Below the pieces are notes generated by a model. That model did not search any database, was not told the origin of the DNA, and was given only the letters and a program-made list of their open reading frames with translations. A program made the translations under genes and the position numbers. Below, in pieces: positions 26,555 to 36,673 of a stretch of 64,000 bases of DNA (positions are counted from its first letter, which is position 1; the number at the start of each line of letters is the position of its first letter). The DNA is from Methylobacterium sp. NMS14P (GTDB lineage Bacteria; Pseudomonadota; Alphaproteobacteria; Rhizobiales; Beijerinckiaceae): assembly GCF_028583545.1 (NCBI RefSeq), contig NZ_CP087106.1, positions 868,001 through 932,000 of the forward strand. Direction: 5' to 3'.

Positions 26555-29500
26555 TCACTCCGCGGCGTCCGACTGGCGGAAGCCCTCGATCCCGACCTGG
26601 TCGGGGTTGATCGCGTGCAGCGCCCGCCGCGCCGCCTCGAGGGGGTGCTCGGCCTCGATCCGGACCGAGGTCAGATCCGGGCTCTTGTAGACCGTCACGA
26701 TCGTGTCCATCACCTCGGTCAGCGTCGTGCGCTTGTCCTCGGGGGCGGCGATCAGGAGCTGCAACCCCCAGGCGCGGTAGAGATCGACCAGCGCCTGGCT
26801 GTTGCGCACGTCGAGCTTCGAGAACGCCTCGTCGAGCAGGCACAGGCCGAGCCCCGGATTCTCGTCGCCCGGCCGGTCGCCCGGATAGTAAGCGCTGGCG
26901 AGCGACGCGGCGATCGCCACGTAGAACGGCGCCTGCGCCTCGCCGCCGGAGCCGCGCAGCGCCCGGGCCGACATCGTGGTGCGGTTGCCCGCCCGGTCGC
27001 GCATGCCGATCTCGTAGACGAAGTAGTTGCGGTAATCGGCGAGCCGCGCCGCGTCCTCCGCGCCGCCGATCAGCGCGGTGATCTCCTCGAGCGCGGCCGC
27101 CATCGGCCCCTCGGCCTCGCCGGCGAGCAGCGCCTGAGCGGCCTCGGGCGAGCGCGCGGTCTCGGTGGCCAGCGCGTGGACGGCGGCGTAGCGGCGGTCC
27201 ACCGCCGCCTCGAACGCGTAGGTCTGGCCGGTGAAGCTGCGCGCCGAGAGCCGCTCGTTCAGGGCCGCGAGCCGGGCATGGACCCGCTCGAACCGGTCGG
27301 CGAGGCGCGTCAGCAGGTCCTCGGTCATCAGGCGGCGCATCTCGGACTCGGCGCGCTCGGCCTGCGCCCGGTAGCGGCGCAGCTCGTGCCCCTCGACCGC
27401 CTCGTACTCCCGGCGCACCCAGGCGAAGCCGTCGATCGCCGGCGCATCCCCGGAAGCGAGCGGGTTCTCCACCCGCCAGGCGGCGCAGGCCTCCGCCAGC
27501 TCGCGCTCGGCGATCCGCCCGTGCGAGCGGGCGGCCTCGGCGGAATCCCGGGCGAGGCCGCGCTCGGCGCTCACCCGCGCCCCGGCCGCCTTGGCGTCGA
27601 GGCCGGCGAGCGCCCGCCGCGCCTCGGCGACCGCGCCGAGGTCGAAGGGCTCGGCGCGGGCGAGGCGAACCCGCGCCGCGTCGCCCGCGCTCAGCTGGCG
27701 CAGGGCCGCGCGGCGGGCCGACAGGGCGGCGCGGACGGCCTCGCGCATAGGCCCCATCCGGGCGCGCAGGGCCGCCTCGTCGGCGAGCAGGCGGTCGAGC
27801 TTCGGCTCCAGCTCCTCCGACAATTCCCGCAGGTAACCGACCCGCTCGGTGGTGAGCGCGGCGATCTCGGCGGTGAGTCCGGCCGTGTCGCGCTTCTCGA
27901 TGCCCTCCCGCTCGGTCTGGAGCGTGCGCCGTCGCCCCTCGAGCCCGTCGAGCTCGGCCCGCAGGGCCTCCACGTCGTCGAGGCCCCGGGCGACGCGGGC
28001 CCGGATCGCGGCCGCCGTCCGGGCGGCCTCGCGCAGGACCGCGGCCTCGCCGCGCAGGCGCCGCGCCTCCGCGGCGGCGATCTCGTGGGCGCGGCGGCTG
28101 TCGGCGGTCGGCCCGCGATGGCCGCGGGTCATCAGCAGGTCGACGCTGCGGGTCACCGTATAGGCCATGCCGGCCGTGGTCCGGCCGCTCGGCGCCACGG
28201 CCCGGGACAGGCGCGCCAGTTCGGCATCGTCCCGGGCGAGGTCGTAGCCGCCGAGCCGCACGCCGAGGAAGGCCTCCGCGTGGGGATCGCTGGTCTCGAT
28301 CACGGTCAGCGGCCCGTCGTCGTAGCGGCGCGACCGCTGCTTGGCGGTGTCGGTGGTCTTGACCAGGATGCAGCGGCTGAAGCGGTCGCGGCCGGATTGC
28401 AGCACGCCGAGGGCCTCGCTCAGCCGGTCGGGGGCGACCACGAGGGCCTCGCGGGCGCGCCCGAGCAGCCCTTCGAGGGCCGGCCCCCAGGTCGGGTCGA
28501 CGATCTCGGCCAATTCGCAGATCGGCAGCGCGTCGATGCCGCGCCGCTCCAGCTCGCCGCGGAACGCCACCGTGTCGGAGGACAGCCGCGCCGCCGGGCC
28601 GCCGCCGGTGCGCGGCGCCGACCGCTCGGCCTCGCTCTCCTGCGCGCGGGCCTTGAGCGCCGCGTCCTCGGCGGCCCGCTCCAGGGCCTCGTCGAAGTCG
28701 GGCAGGCGCGCCAGCCCGTCGGCCAGCTCGGCCAGCGGCACGTCGGGGCGCAGGATCTCCTCGGGGGAGGATTCCCGGCGCAGGCCCGCCCGGGCGCAGG
28801 CCTCGGCGAGGCGGGCCGCCGGCGGGCAGCTCTGGCGCAGGATCGGGGCGACCGGCTGGAGCTTGGCCATCTGCCCGACGAGGGCGACGAGGTCGCCGAT
28901 CCGGCCGATCAGTTCCTTGCGGTCGCGCTCCAGCATGGACAGGCCGAGCGTCGAGGCCGCGAGCCGGCCTTCGGCGGCGCTCGCGGCGGCCAGCGCCTTC
29001 TTCTCGGCGATCTCGCCGTCGATCTCGCGGACGTAGCCGCGGCTCGCCGCGACGCGCTCGCGGGCGATGCGCAGGGTGTCGGCACCCTCGCGGAGGCGGC
29101 CCCGGACGGCGATGAGGTCGAGGCTGCGGCGGCGCAGATCGGCGCTGGCCGCCCGCAGCTCGTGCGTCGCGGCCGCGAGGACCGCCTCGCCCCAGGCCTC
29201 GTAGCGGTCGCGCAGGCGCCGCAGGCGTCCGAGCCGGGTCTCCAGCTCGGCGATGGTTTCCCGGAGGCGCCGCCAGTTGGCGATGGAGTGGCGCACGCGC
29301 TCGACGTCGAGGGGCTCCGGCTCGAGCACGAAGGCGCGGACGAAGGCGCTGGTGTCGAAGATCGGCTTGAACGCCACCGCGTTGGCGAAGCTGCGCAGGA
29401 AATGGCGCGGCTCCGGCGCCGGCGCGCCCTCGCGCAGGGTCGCCAGCACGTCGGCCGTGAAGCGCTCGCCGGAGGTGCGGTACTCGGTGAAGCTCGACGC

Positions 29501-29992
29501 GCGGGCGCGCAGCTCCGCGGCGATCTCGCTCCAGGGCGCCGTGTAGGTGCCGCCGGGGGCGGTGCGGGCATAGTCGGAGACCTCGAACCGGTGCCCGACC
29601 GCGATGAAGCGCGACAGCACGGTCTCCTTCGGCTCGGCGGCCCGGGCCGCCAGGGCGAGGCCGACCGAGACCACGCGGCCGGAATCGGGGTTCTCGAAGA
29701 CCAGCACCAGCACGGTCTCGCAGGATTCCCGCGTCGGGCGGCCGCCCTCCGCCGGGTCGCTGATCCAGCCCAGGCAGTAGTCGCGCACGGTGCGGGCGCT
29801 GCGGCCGGAGGCCGAGGCGTTGAGGGCGAGGCGGCTGGCGTTGTTGCCGGCCAGCACCGTGCCGACCGCGTCGAAGATCGTCGACTTCCCGGCCCCGGTC
29901 GGCCCGACCAGCGCCGCGGCGCCGCGCAGGCGGATCTGCTCGCGGCGGATCAGGTACCAGTTCGAGATGGCGATGTCGGTGAGGACGTACAC
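26555..29992 (-). CDS. SMC-like ATPase of a MukBEF/Wadjet system (JetC / MksB)
   Basis: About 1145 residues. The N-terminal ATPase lobe has Walker A GPTGAGKST at 30-38. Long charged coiled-coil arms occupy the middle. The C-terminal lobe has the signature-like LRGSGGEAQ and Walker B LGLCLLDEAFSKLD, as in SbcC/MukB-type SMC proteins. Related proteins form loop-extruding condensins (Mks) or, with a nuclease, plasmid-cleaving Wadjet systems. The start is uncertain: GTG 29992 gives the family-like MYVLTDIAISNWYLI; a TTG at 30061 adds an unrelated leader; neither has a clear ribosome-binding site. The partners JetB/MksE and JetA/MksF lie 2 kb upstream on the same strand, separated by a chemoreceptor gene. 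No JetD/MksG gene is seen. Confidence 0.85.
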   Translation of the reverse strand: MYVLTDIAISNWYLIRREQIRLRGAAALVGPTGAGKSTIFDAVGTVLAGNNASRLALNASASGRSARTVRDYCLGWISDPAEGGRPTRESCETVLVLVFENPDSGRVVSVGLALAARAAEPKETVLSRFIAVGHRFEVSDYARTAPGGTYTAPWSEIAAELRARASSFTEYRTSGERFTADVLATLREGAPAPEPRHFLRSFANAVAFKPIFDTSAFVRAFVLEPEPLDVERVRHSIANWRRLRETIAELETRLGRLRRLRDRYEAWGEAVLAAATHELRAASADLRRRSLDLIAVRGRLREGADTLRIARERVAASRGYVREIDGEIAEKKALAAASAAEGRLAASTLGLSMLERDRKELIGRIGDLVALVGQMAKLQPVAPILRQSCPPAARLAEACARAGLRRESSPEEILRPDVPLAELADGLARLPDFDEALERAAEDAALKARAQESEAERSAPRTGGGPAARLSSDTVAFRGELERRGIDALPICELAEIVDPTWGPALEGLLGRAREALVVAPDRLSEALGVLQSGRDRFSRCILVKTTDTAKQRSRRYDDGPLTVIETSDPHAEAFLGVRLGGYDLARDDAELARLSRAVAPSGRTTAGMAYTVTRSVDLLMTRGHRGPTADSRRAHEIAAAEARRLRGEAAVLREAARTAAAIRARVARGLDDVEALRAELDGLEGRRRTLQTEREGIEKRDTAGLTAEIAALTTERVGYLRELSEELEPKLDRLLADEAALRARMGPMREAVRAALSARRAALRQLSAGDAARVRLARAEPFDLGAVAEARRALAGLDAKAAGARVSAERGLARDSAEAARSHGRIAERELAEACAAWRVENPLASGDAPAIDGFAWVRREYEAVEGHELRRYRAQAERAESEMRRLMTEDLLTRLADRFERVHARLAALNERLSARSFTGQTYAFEAAVDRRYAAVHALATETARSPEAAQALLAGEAEGPMAAALEEITALIGGAEDAARLADYRNYFVYEIGMRDRAGNRTTMSARALRGSGGEAQAPFYVAIAASLASAYYPGDRPGDENPGLGLCLLDEAFSKLDVRNSQALVDLYRAWGLQLLIAAPEDKRTTLTEVMDTIVTVYKSPDLTSVRIEAEHPLEAARRALHAINPDQVGIEGFRQSDAAE

Positions 29993-30168
29993 GGTGTCGG
30001 TGGGTCGGGCCGGTGGCGAGGAATGAACGGCCCAGTTGGCCGGACTCGGCCGCGTATGCAAGCCGACACAGGCGAACCCGTGAAGCCTGATCCTACCTCA
30101 GGTTATAACCCTGTTAGCACAACCCGTTCATGTCCTGCGGGTCTCGCCCGCACGACCGGAACCGACCG
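29993..30168. promoter_or_regulatory. Divergent promoter region SMC gene / chemoreceptor
   Basis: 176 bp. GGTTATAACC at 30101-30110 is a perfect 10-bp palindrome inside CAGG...CCTG arms, in an AT-rich patch that could include a -10 element for either gene. This implies that the SMC gene has its own promoter rather than being read from jetAB. Confidence 0.3.
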
Positions 30169-31845
30169 ATGCGTCTCAGTCTCAAAGCAAAACTCAGCGG
30201 CCTCTTCGCCCTCCTGCTCCTGGCGGCGATCGTCCAGGGCGGCGTGACCCTCTACAAGATGCAGGCGGTCGACCAGCGGCTCGCGGAGCTGATCGACAAC
30301 GCCGTGCCGTCGATCAACGAGGCCCAGGCGATCAACGCGCTCGTGATGCGCTCGCGACTGTGGCAGTTCCGCTACGTGACGGCAGATACCGATGCCGAGC
30401 GCGAGACCAGCCTGAAGAACGCCGACGAGATGATGCGGAACCGCCAGGCGAAGGCCGAGGCGTACCGCAGCCTGGTGGCGTCGAAGGAAGAGCAGGGGAT
30501 CTACGACGACCTGCTCGCCAAGCTGGCGGTGCAGCAGGCCGACTGGACCCGTCTGCGCGCCTTCCCGGCCGACCAGCACGATCAGGCGCTCGCCTATTTC
30601 CGCGGGCCGATGAACGCCAACTATCTCGCGGCCTCCACCGCGACCCGCGCCCTGGCCGACCTCAACATCAGGAACGGCGAGGCGGCCGGGCGCGCGGCCC
30701 GCGACAGCCAAGCCGACGCGGTCCGGACGACCGTCGTGAGCCTGCTCGTCAGCCTCGTCATCGCGCTCGGCGCCATGCTGTACGCCTTCACGGGCGTGTC
30801 GCGGCCGCTCGCCGGGATGACGCTGTCGATGCGGCGCCTCGCCGACGGCGACACCCAGGCCGAGATCCCCTACGCGGCGCGGCGGGACGAGATCGGCGCC
30901 ATGTCGGCGACCGTCGCGGTGTTCCGGGAGAACCTGCTGCACGCCCGCGCCCTCGAGGCCGAGACCGCGCAGGCCCGGGCCGGCGCCGAGGCGCAGCGCC
31001 GGCAGGCGACGCGCGAACTCGCCGACCGGTTCGAATCCGCCATCGGCGGCATCGTCGGCTCGGTGACGTCGGCGGCGACGCAGCTCCAGTCCACGGCCCA
31101 GAGCCTCACCGCGACGGCGACGCAGACGGCCGGCCAGTCCACCAGCGCGGCGGCGGCCGCCGAGGAGGCCTCCTCCAACGTGACCACGGTCGCGGCGGCG
31201 GCCGAGGAGCTCGGCTCCTCGGTGAACGAGATCGGACGCCAGGTCGGCTCCTCGGCGGACCTGGCACAGGCCGCCGTCCGCGAGGCGGCCGCCACGGCCG
31301 ACCTCGTCCAGGCCCTGAGCACCGGCGCGCGCCGGGTCGGCGAGGTGGTCGACCTGATCTCGGCGATCGCCAGCCAGACCAACCTGCTGGCGCTGAACGC
31401 CACGATCGAGGCCGCGCGCGCGGGCGTCGCCGGCCGCGGCTTCGCGGTGGTGGCCACCGAGGTGAAGGCCCTGGCCGACCAGACCGCCAAGGCGACGGCC
31501 GAGATCTCGGCCCAGATCGCGCAGATCCAGGGCTCGACCGGCCAGGCCGTCCAGGCCATCGACGGCATTGCCGGCCGCATCCGCGAGATCAGCGGCATGG
31601 CCAACTCCATCGCGGCGGCGGTGGAGGAGCAGGGCGCGGCCACGCAGGAGATCGTCCGCAACGTCGCCGAGGCCGCGACCGGGACCGAGTCGGTGACCGT
31701 CAATGTCAGCGGCGTCGCCGGCGCCGCCGAGGAGACCGGCGCGGCCGCGGCGCAGGTCCTGGCCTCGGCCTCCGAGATGGCCCGCCAGGCGGCCCATCTC
31801 GGCAGCGAGGTCGAGCACTTCCTGGCGACGGTCCGGGCGGCCTGA
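30169..31845 (+). CDS. Methyl-accepting chemotaxis protein (4-helix-bundle sensor)
   Basis: 558 residues. One membrane helix (about 8-28) precedes a periplasmic four-helix-bundle sensor domain (about 30-180) with the pattern [21 protein letters not shown] second helix (about 185-208), a HAMP domain and the cytoplasmic signalling hairpin with [24 protein letters not shown] follow. It signals to CheA/CheW to bias flagellar rotation. There is no C-terminal CheR-binding pentapeptide (ends LATVRAA). It lies on the opposite strand between the jetB and jetC genes. Its signalling segment is nearly identical at DNA level, in inverted orientation, to that of the chemoreceptor at 34577. An upstream ATG at 30130 is possible but lies before a charged leader. 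Confidence 0.92.
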   Translation: MRLSLKAKLSGLFALLLLAAIVQGGVTLYKMQAVDQRLAELIDNAVPSINEAQAINALVMRSRLWQFRYVTADTDAERETSLKNADEMMRNRQAKAEAYRSLVASKEEQGIYDDLLAKLAVQQADWTRLRAFPADQHDQALAYFRGPMNANYLAASTATRALADLNIRNGEAAGRAARDSQADAVRTTVVSLLVSLVIALGAMLYAFTGVSRPLAGMTLSMRRLADGDTQAEIPYAARRDEIGAMSATVAVFRENLLHARALEAETAQARAGAEAQRRQATRELADRFESAIGGIVGSVTSAATQLQSTAQSLTATATQTAGQSTSAAAAAEEASSNVTTVAAAAEELGSSVNEIGRQVGSSADLAQAAVREAAATADLVQALSTGARRVGEVVDLISAIASQTNLLALNATIEAARAGVAGRGFAVVATEVKALADQTAKATAEISAQIAQIQGSTGQAVQAIDGIAGRIREISGMANSIAAAVEEQGAATQEIVRNVAEAATGTESVTVNVSGVAGAAEETGAAAAQVLASASEMARQAAHLGSEVEHFLATVRAA

Positions 31846-31893
31846 GCGCGGTCACGTGGTTTCGGCCGCACGTCGCGGTTGACGTATCTCACC

Positions 31894-31985
31894 CCGTCAT
31901 CGCGAGCGCAGCGAAGTGACCCAGGGCAGCGCGACGCCGGCAATCGTGGCGCCGGCGGGATTGCGTCGCTCCGCTCGCAAAGACG
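31894..31985. repeat. Rhizobiales-type dispersed palindromic repeat
   Basis: CCGTCATCGCGAGCGCAGCG at the left and the mirrored GTCGCTCCGCTCGCAAAGAC at the right form imperfect inverted arms around a ~45 bp centre. The arms match the GTCATTGCGAGCGCAGCGAA type of intergenic repeat that I recall from many Bradyrhizobium, Methylobacterium and related genomes. It lies between the convergent chemoreceptor and jetB genes. Confidence 0.7.
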
Positions 31986-32014
31986 GCGCCGAGTTGGTCG
32001 ACCGCACGACGGAA

Positions 32015-32641
32015 TCACGCCTCGCCGGCCTCGGACCACGCCCGCAGGCGCTCCATCCAGGCGTCGGAGGCCAGCACCGTCAGCCCCGGCAGGAGCGACA
32101 GCGGCGTGACCCGCTCGACCCGGTCGCGCTCGCCGAGCCGCAGCCCGCCGCGCTTGGCGTAGAGGCGCAGGATGTCGGCGAGCCGGCCCTCCTCGGGGGG
32201 CTCGTTGCGCGCCACGGCGCGGATCTTCTCGACGATCTCGTCGGTGGTGCAGTCGACGATCCCGTCCGTTCCGGCCCGGTGGTCGCGCAGGCCCTCCTCG
32301 TAGAGGAGCCGGAGCGCCAGCAGCACCAGGGTCTCGTCCTTGCGCAGGCGCTCCGAGACGATGTCGTGGCGCGGGGCGTCGGCGGCCGGGCTCAGCGAGA
32401 CCATCTGGTCGCGGTGCGAGACCGTCAGCGCGTAGCCGAGGCAGGCGAAGTAGTCGGTGAAGAACGGCGCGTAGTGCCGGGCGAGTTCGTAGGAGCGGCC
32501 GATGCCCTGCGTCTCGGCGTAGATCACCTGCCCCTTAAGCAGCACCTGGAGGGCGCGGCACAGCTCCTCGGCGTCCGGCGCCCGGGCGCCGGGCGGCGGC
32601 GGCTCGTCGCCGTCGATGATCGCGCGGAAGCCCTCAAGCAC
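32015..32641 (-). CDS. DUF4194 protein, JetB / MksE component of SMC system
   Basis: 208 residues. Winged-helix-type kite protein of the MukE/JetB group: the central YAPFFTDYFACLGYALTVSHRDQMVSL and LVLLALRLLYEEGLRD segments match DUF4194. Such subunits bind the kleisin and DNA next to the SMC heads. The start is GTG 32641, overlapping the stop of the kleisin gene by 8 bp, so the two are translationally coupled. The C-terminal part ends LSLLPGLTVLASDAWMERL, complete. Confidence 0.82.
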   Translation of the reverse strand: MLEGFRAIIDGDEPPPPGARAPDAEELCRALQVLLKGQVIYAETQGIGRSYELARHYAPFFTDYFACLGYALTVSHRDQMVSLSPAADAPRHDIVSERLRKDETLVLLALRLLYEEGLRDHRAGTDGIVDCTTDEIVEKIRAVARNEPPEEGRLADILRLYAKRGGLRLGERDRVERVTPLSLLPGLTVLASDAWMERLRAWSEAGEA

Positions 32642-34004
32642 GGGGACGGCGCTCCAGCAGGAAATCCGGGCAGTCCAGCCAGCCGTTGACTACCCGCTCG
32701 GGCAGCCGGGTCAGGGCGTAGCGCGCGCCGAGCTTGGCGTCGAACAGCACGTCGATCTCGCGCAGGCGCTGGAACACGATGAAGTCGTCGACGCCCGCGA
32801 TGACGATCTGCGACCCGCGCAGCCGCACCGCCTTGCCGAGCCGGGCCTCCACGAAGGCGCTCATGCTCTCGGGCGTCACGGTGGTGCGGCGGCGGAACTC
32901 CGCCTTGGCGGCCGCGAAGGCGTCGACCACGGGGTCGTCCTCGATGTCGGGCAGGGGCTCCATGTCGATGGCCGACTTGCGGGCGCGCGGCGCCTGGAGA
33001 TGCGCGTGCCCGATCGGCGGCCGCAGCAGCGAGACGTCGCCCGGCACCTCGGGGGCGATCTCCGCTTCCCCGACGGCGCGCAGCATCGCGGCGACGCGCT
33101 CGACGCCGCTCGGGTCCGGGCGGTCCATCACGTGCAGCGCGGAGGCGATCCGGCGCTCCAGGCGCGCCACCACGGCGTCGACGGCGTCGAAATGGTTGTC
33201 GAGGCCCTCGAACACCGCCAGGATCTGGGCGAGATCCGCCCGGACGGCCTTCTGCGCCGCGTCGAGGTCGGCGCTCCGCCCCTCGCGGATCAGGCCCTCG
33301 GCCAGGGCCCGGACCGTGAGGGCGTCGCGCAGCGCCCGGCCGGCCTCGCGCACCACGCTGGCGCGGAAGCGGAACGGGTTGAAGCGGGTGTGCAGCGTCC
33401 GGTAGTCGCTGATCAGGTGGCGCTCGACGAAATCCTCGAAGAACAGCCGGAAGGTCTTGGCGCGGTCGGGCTCGCGCAGGATGCGCTCCTCGACCTTGCG
33501 CATGCCGGCCGCGAGGCCGCGCACGTGGGACAGGAAGGCGGCCGCGCCCCGCGCGGCGTTGGAGAGCGCCTCCGACCGGTTCGCCGGGTCCGACAGGGCG
33601 CTCTCGAGCCCGCCCAGCACCTCCAGGACGGCGCCGCCGTAGGAGCGGGTCTCGCCCCGTTCCAGCCGCGACAGCTCCTCCAGGAGGAGGCGGGCCTCGG
33701 GGTCGAACTCCGCGACCGGGACGTAGCGCTCACGGCGCTCGATCAGCCAGCCGGTGTCGAGGAGGCGCCGGTAGAGCGCCGTGCGGCGCTCGGCCGGATC
33801 GGCGGAGATCGGCTCGTCGCCGCTGACCTCGGGGTCGCTCCAGCCGGCGGCGAAGTCGCCGATCTCGGCCAGGAGCTCGGCCTTGCGCACCGGCTCGGCC
33901 CCGAGGACGCGCCGGTGCAGGTGCAGGAGCAGGGCCGCGTTGAAGCCGCGGCTCGGCGAGGCCAGCGGCTTGAATAGCTCGTCGGACAGCTGCGCGAACA
34001 GCAT
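32634..34004 (-). CDS. Kleisin-type JetA / MksF component of SMC system
   Basis: 456 residues. The N terminus MLFAQLSDELFKPLASPSR and the HLHRRVL segment fit the JetA/DUF3375 group, with the helical middle region expected of a kleisin that bridges the two SMC heads. It is first in the jetA-jetB pair and begins 36 bp after the stop of an FKBP gene on the same strand, so it might be read from that promoter. The ribosome-binding site is weak (GGGA). Together with JetB and JetC it should form a Mks/Wadjet-type complex; without JetD a role in chromosome organisation is more likely than plasmid cleavage. Confidence 0.82.
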   Translation of the reverse strand: MLFAQLSDELFKPLASPSRGFNAALLLHLHRRVLGAEPVRKAELLAEIGDFAAGWSDPEVSGDEPISADPAERRTALYRRLLDTGWLIERRERYVPVAEFDPEARLLLEELSRLERGETRSYGGAVLEVLGGLESALSDPANRSEALSNAARGAAAFLSHVRGLAAGMRKVEERILREPDRAKTFRLFFEDFVERHLISDYRTLHTRFNPFRFRASVVREAGRALRDALTVRALAEGLIREGRSADLDAAQKAVRADLAQILAVFEGLDNHFDAVDAVVARLERRIASALHVMDRPDPSGVERVAAMLRAVGEAEIAPEVPGDVSLLRPPIGHAHLQAPRARKSAIDMEPLPDIEDDPVVDAFAAAKAEFRRRTTVTPESMSAFVEARLGKAVRLRGSQIVIAGVDDFIVFQRLREIDVLFDAKLGARYALTRLPERVVNGWLDCPDFLLERRPRA

Positions 34005-34040
34005 CGTCTCGTAATTCCCGCCGTCGCGCAGCCGTGCCGC

Positions 34041-34457
34041 TTACTTCGCGCCGAGGAGCTCGACGTCGAAGATCAGCGTGGCGTTCGGCGGGATGACGCC
34101 GCCGGCGCCGCGGGCGCCGTAGCCGAGCTGCGGCGGGATGATCAGGGTGCGCTTGCCGCCGGTCTTCATGGTGGCGACACCCTCGTCCCAGCCCTTGATC
34201 ACCTGGCCGGCGCCGAGGGGGAAGCTGAAGGGCTGGTTGCGGTCGCGGGACGAGTCGAACTTCTTGCCCTTCTTGCCGCCCTCGTCGAGCCAGCCGGTGT
34301 ACTGGACGGTGACCGTCTGGCCGGCCTTCGGCTCGGGCCCGGTGCCGACGACCTCGTCCTGATACTTGAGGCCCGACGGGGTGGTCACGGTCTCGGCATT
34401 GGCGGCTGTGGTCATGGCGATCAACGCGGCTCCGAAGAGGGGGGACAGGCGAGGCAT
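34041..34457 (-). CDS. Secreted FKBP-type peptidyl-prolyl cis-trans isomerase
   Basis: 138 residues. A signal peptide (about 1-21, ending TTAANA) is followed by one complete FKBP domain: [50 protein letters not shown] and [16 protein letters not shown]. It speeds prolyl isomerisation in the periplasm. Four-domain FkpA-like extensions are absent, so it is a minimal enzyme. Confidence 0.92.
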   Translation of the reverse strand: MPRLSPLFGAALIAMTTAANAETVTTPSGLKYQDEVVGTGPEPKAGQTVTVQYTGWLDEGGKKGKKFDSSRDRNQPFSFPLGAGQVIKGWDEGVATMKTGGKRTLIIPPQLGYGARGAGGVIPPNATLIFDVELLGAK

Positions 34458-34576
34458 GGTTTCTCCCTGGAGCCGGCGCCGTGCGCGCCGGCCGTCGGGA
34501 GGCCTTCTATCGCCTCGGACCCGTCCAGGCCAGGGAGGCGGCCGGCGGCGCCCCCAGGACGCGCTTGGGGGCGCGC

Positions 34577-36673
34577 TCAGGCGGCCCGGACGCCGTCGAG
34601 GAAGCGGCCGACCTCTTCGGTCAGGTGTTCGGCCTGAGCCGACAGGGCGGCGGCCGCGCTCAAAACCTCGCCCGCCGCCGCCTCGGTCGCGCCGGACGCC
34701 GCGGCGACGCCGGCGACGTGGCCGGTGACCGCGGCCGCGCCCTGCGCCGCCTGCCCGACGTTGCGGACGATCTCGCGGGTCGCCGCGCCCTGCTGCTCCA
34801 CCGCCGCCGCGATCGTGGTCGCCACGCCGTCGATGTCCCGGATCCGGGCCGTGATCGTCGCGATCGCCGCGACGGCCTGGCCGGTCGAGGCCTGCACCCG
34901 CCCGATCTGGCCCGCGATCTCCTCCGTGGCCCGGGCGGTCTGCGCGGCCAGCGCCTTCACCTCGGTGGCCACCACCGCGAAGCCGCGGCCCGCCGCGCCC
35001 GCGCGGGCGGCCTCGATGGTGGCGTTCAGCGCCAGCAGGTTGGTCTGGCCCGCGATGGTCGAGATCAGCCCGACCACGTCGCCGATCCGCGCCACGGCCT
35101 CGCTCAGGTCCCGGACCAGCGCGCCGGTCCGGTCGGCCTCGGCGACCGCCGCGCGGGCGAGGCTGGCCGAGCCGTCGACCTGCCGGCCGATCTCCTGCAC
35201 GGAGGCGCCGAGTTCCTCGGCCGCCGCCGCCACGGTGCCGACGTTGGTGGCCGCCTCCTCGGCCGCGGCCGCGACGGTGGTCGACTGCTCCGCGGTCTCG
35301 GCAGCAATCTCCGTCATGCCGCGGGCCGTGGCCTGCAACGATGCGGCCGCGGTCGAGACCTGCGCGACGATCCCGCCGACCGCGTCGGCGAACCGGTCGG
35401 CGACCTGCCGCATCGCGAGGCCGCGCTGACGCTCCGCGTCCTGCCGCGCCGCCTCGGCCCCGGCCTCGAGCCGCCGGGTGCGGATCAAGTTGTCCTTGAA
35501 CACCTGCACGGCGCGGGCCATGGCGCCGATCTCGTTGCGCCGGCTCAGGCCCGGGACGGCAACGGCGGCGTCCCCGGCCGCGAGCGCCTCCATGGCCGCG
35601 GTGATCCGCCGGATCGGCCGCAGCACGCCGCGGAACAGGGCGAGCAGCCCGAGCGCGACGAGCAGCAGGGTCGCGAGCAGGGCCGCCCCGTCGCGCCACA
35701 GGGTGCTCCGCGCCGCGCCGGACAGGGCCTCGGCCCGCGCGATCATCTCGTCGAGGCAGACGAAGGCGAGGTCGACGAGGGTGACCTGCTCGGGCGTGTC
35801 GAGCTTGCGCGCCTGCGCGAGCGTCAGTCCCGTCGGGGCAGCGCGAGCCAGGGCCTGCGCCACGGCGCGCCGGCGGGCGAGGGGAGCGCCCTCGAAATTG
35901 TTCTCCCGGGCCCGCCGGAACGCGGCCTGGACCGTCCCGGACGCCTCGGCCGCGGCCTCGATCGCCGCATTCCAGGCCGCGTCGAGCCGTCCCCGCTCCT
36001 CGGCGGCCGCGACGGTCTCGTCCAGCGACCAGGACGCCCCGGCCGCCAGGGACGTCTGCACGCGCAGCGCGACGGCGCCGTTGGCCATGCGCGTCGACCA
36101 CGCGGCCCGCTTCAGGGCGAGGTCGCGCCGGAGGACCGTGTCGGACCGCGGGATCGCGCCGTCCACGGCGTCGCTCGCGGCGATCAGGGCATCGAGCATG
36201 GCCTGAAAGGCGGCCCTCGCCTCCGCCGTCACCGCGCCGTCGCGCCGCGCGCCCGACACGTCCAGGGCCGCGTCGATCCGCGGCCGGAGGCGTTCGACGC
36301 GTCCGCTCGCCTCGTGCAGCCGGCCGAGGGTCGCCGTCACGGCCGGAAGTTCCAGCGCGTCGAGGAGCGGCTGCGCCGCGGCGAGCCCCGCGATCGCCCG
36401 CTGCCGGTCCGCGTAGAGCGACGCGCGGGTCTCGGCCTCGACGGGCTCGGCGGCGGCGAGGAACTGCAGCGTCGCGCCCCGCTCGAACCGGGTCACGTTC
36501 AGCGTCTGCAGGAGGGCGCGGCTCGCCCGCACCAGGGTGATGACCCGCTCGGCCTCGGCCGCCTGCTGCCGCGCCTCCCGCACGGTGCCCGTCGCGTAGC
36601 CGAGCATGATCGTGGCCATCACGCAGAGGACGAGGCTCATGGTCGTGCGGATGGACAGGTCCCGTACGCGCAT
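34577..36673 (-). CDS. Methyl-accepting chemotaxis protein (large helical periplasmic sensor)
   Basis: 698 residues. Membrane helices at about 8-28 and 325-347 enclose a roughly 300-residue Ala/Arg-rich helical periplasmic domain that I do not recognise. A HAMP domain (about 345-400) and the signalling hairpin with [24 protein letters not shown] follow. The C terminus LDGVRAA has no CheR pentapeptide. It is a paralogue of the receptor at 30169 in the cytoplasmic half only; the sensors differ, so the ligands should differ. Confidence 0.9.
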   Translation of the reverse strand: MRVRDLSIRTTMSLVLCVMATIMLGYATGTVREARQQAAEAERVITLVRASRALLQTLNVTRFERGATLQFLAAAEPVEAETRASLYADRQRAIAGLAAAQPLLDALELPAVTATLGRLHEASGRVERLRPRIDAALDVSGARRDGAVTAEARAAFQAMLDALIAASDAVDGAIPRSDTVLRRDLALKRAAWSTRMANGAVALRVQTSLAAGASWSLDETVAAAEERGRLDAAWNAAIEAAAEASGTVQAAFRRARENNFEGAPLARRRAVAQALARAAPTGLTLAQARKLDTPEQVTLVDLAFVCLDEMIARAEALSGAARSTLWRDGAALLATLLLVALGLLALFRGVLRPIRRITAAMEALAAGDAAVAVPGLSRRNEIGAMARAVQVFKDNLIRTRRLEAGAEAARQDAERQRGLAMRQVADRFADAVGGIVAQVSTAAASLQATARGMTEIAAETAEQSTTVAAAAEEAATNVGTVAAAAEELGASVQEIGRQVDGSASLARAAVAEADRTGALVRDLSEAVARIGDVVGLISTIAGQTNLLALNATIEAARAGAAGRGFAVVATEVKALAAQTARATEEIAGQIGRVQASTGQAVAAIATITARIRDIDGVATTIAAAVEQQGAATREIVRNVGQAAQGAAAVTGHVAGVAAASGATEAAAGEVLSAAAALSAQAEHLTEEVGRFLDGVRAA

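Noticed and set aside
26615..30247. Very long open frame opposite the SMC gene (about 1200 codons)
   Set aside because: A high-GC shadow: Gly/Arg/Ala-rich, no start signal and no family; the minus strand encodes a clear SMC ATPase.
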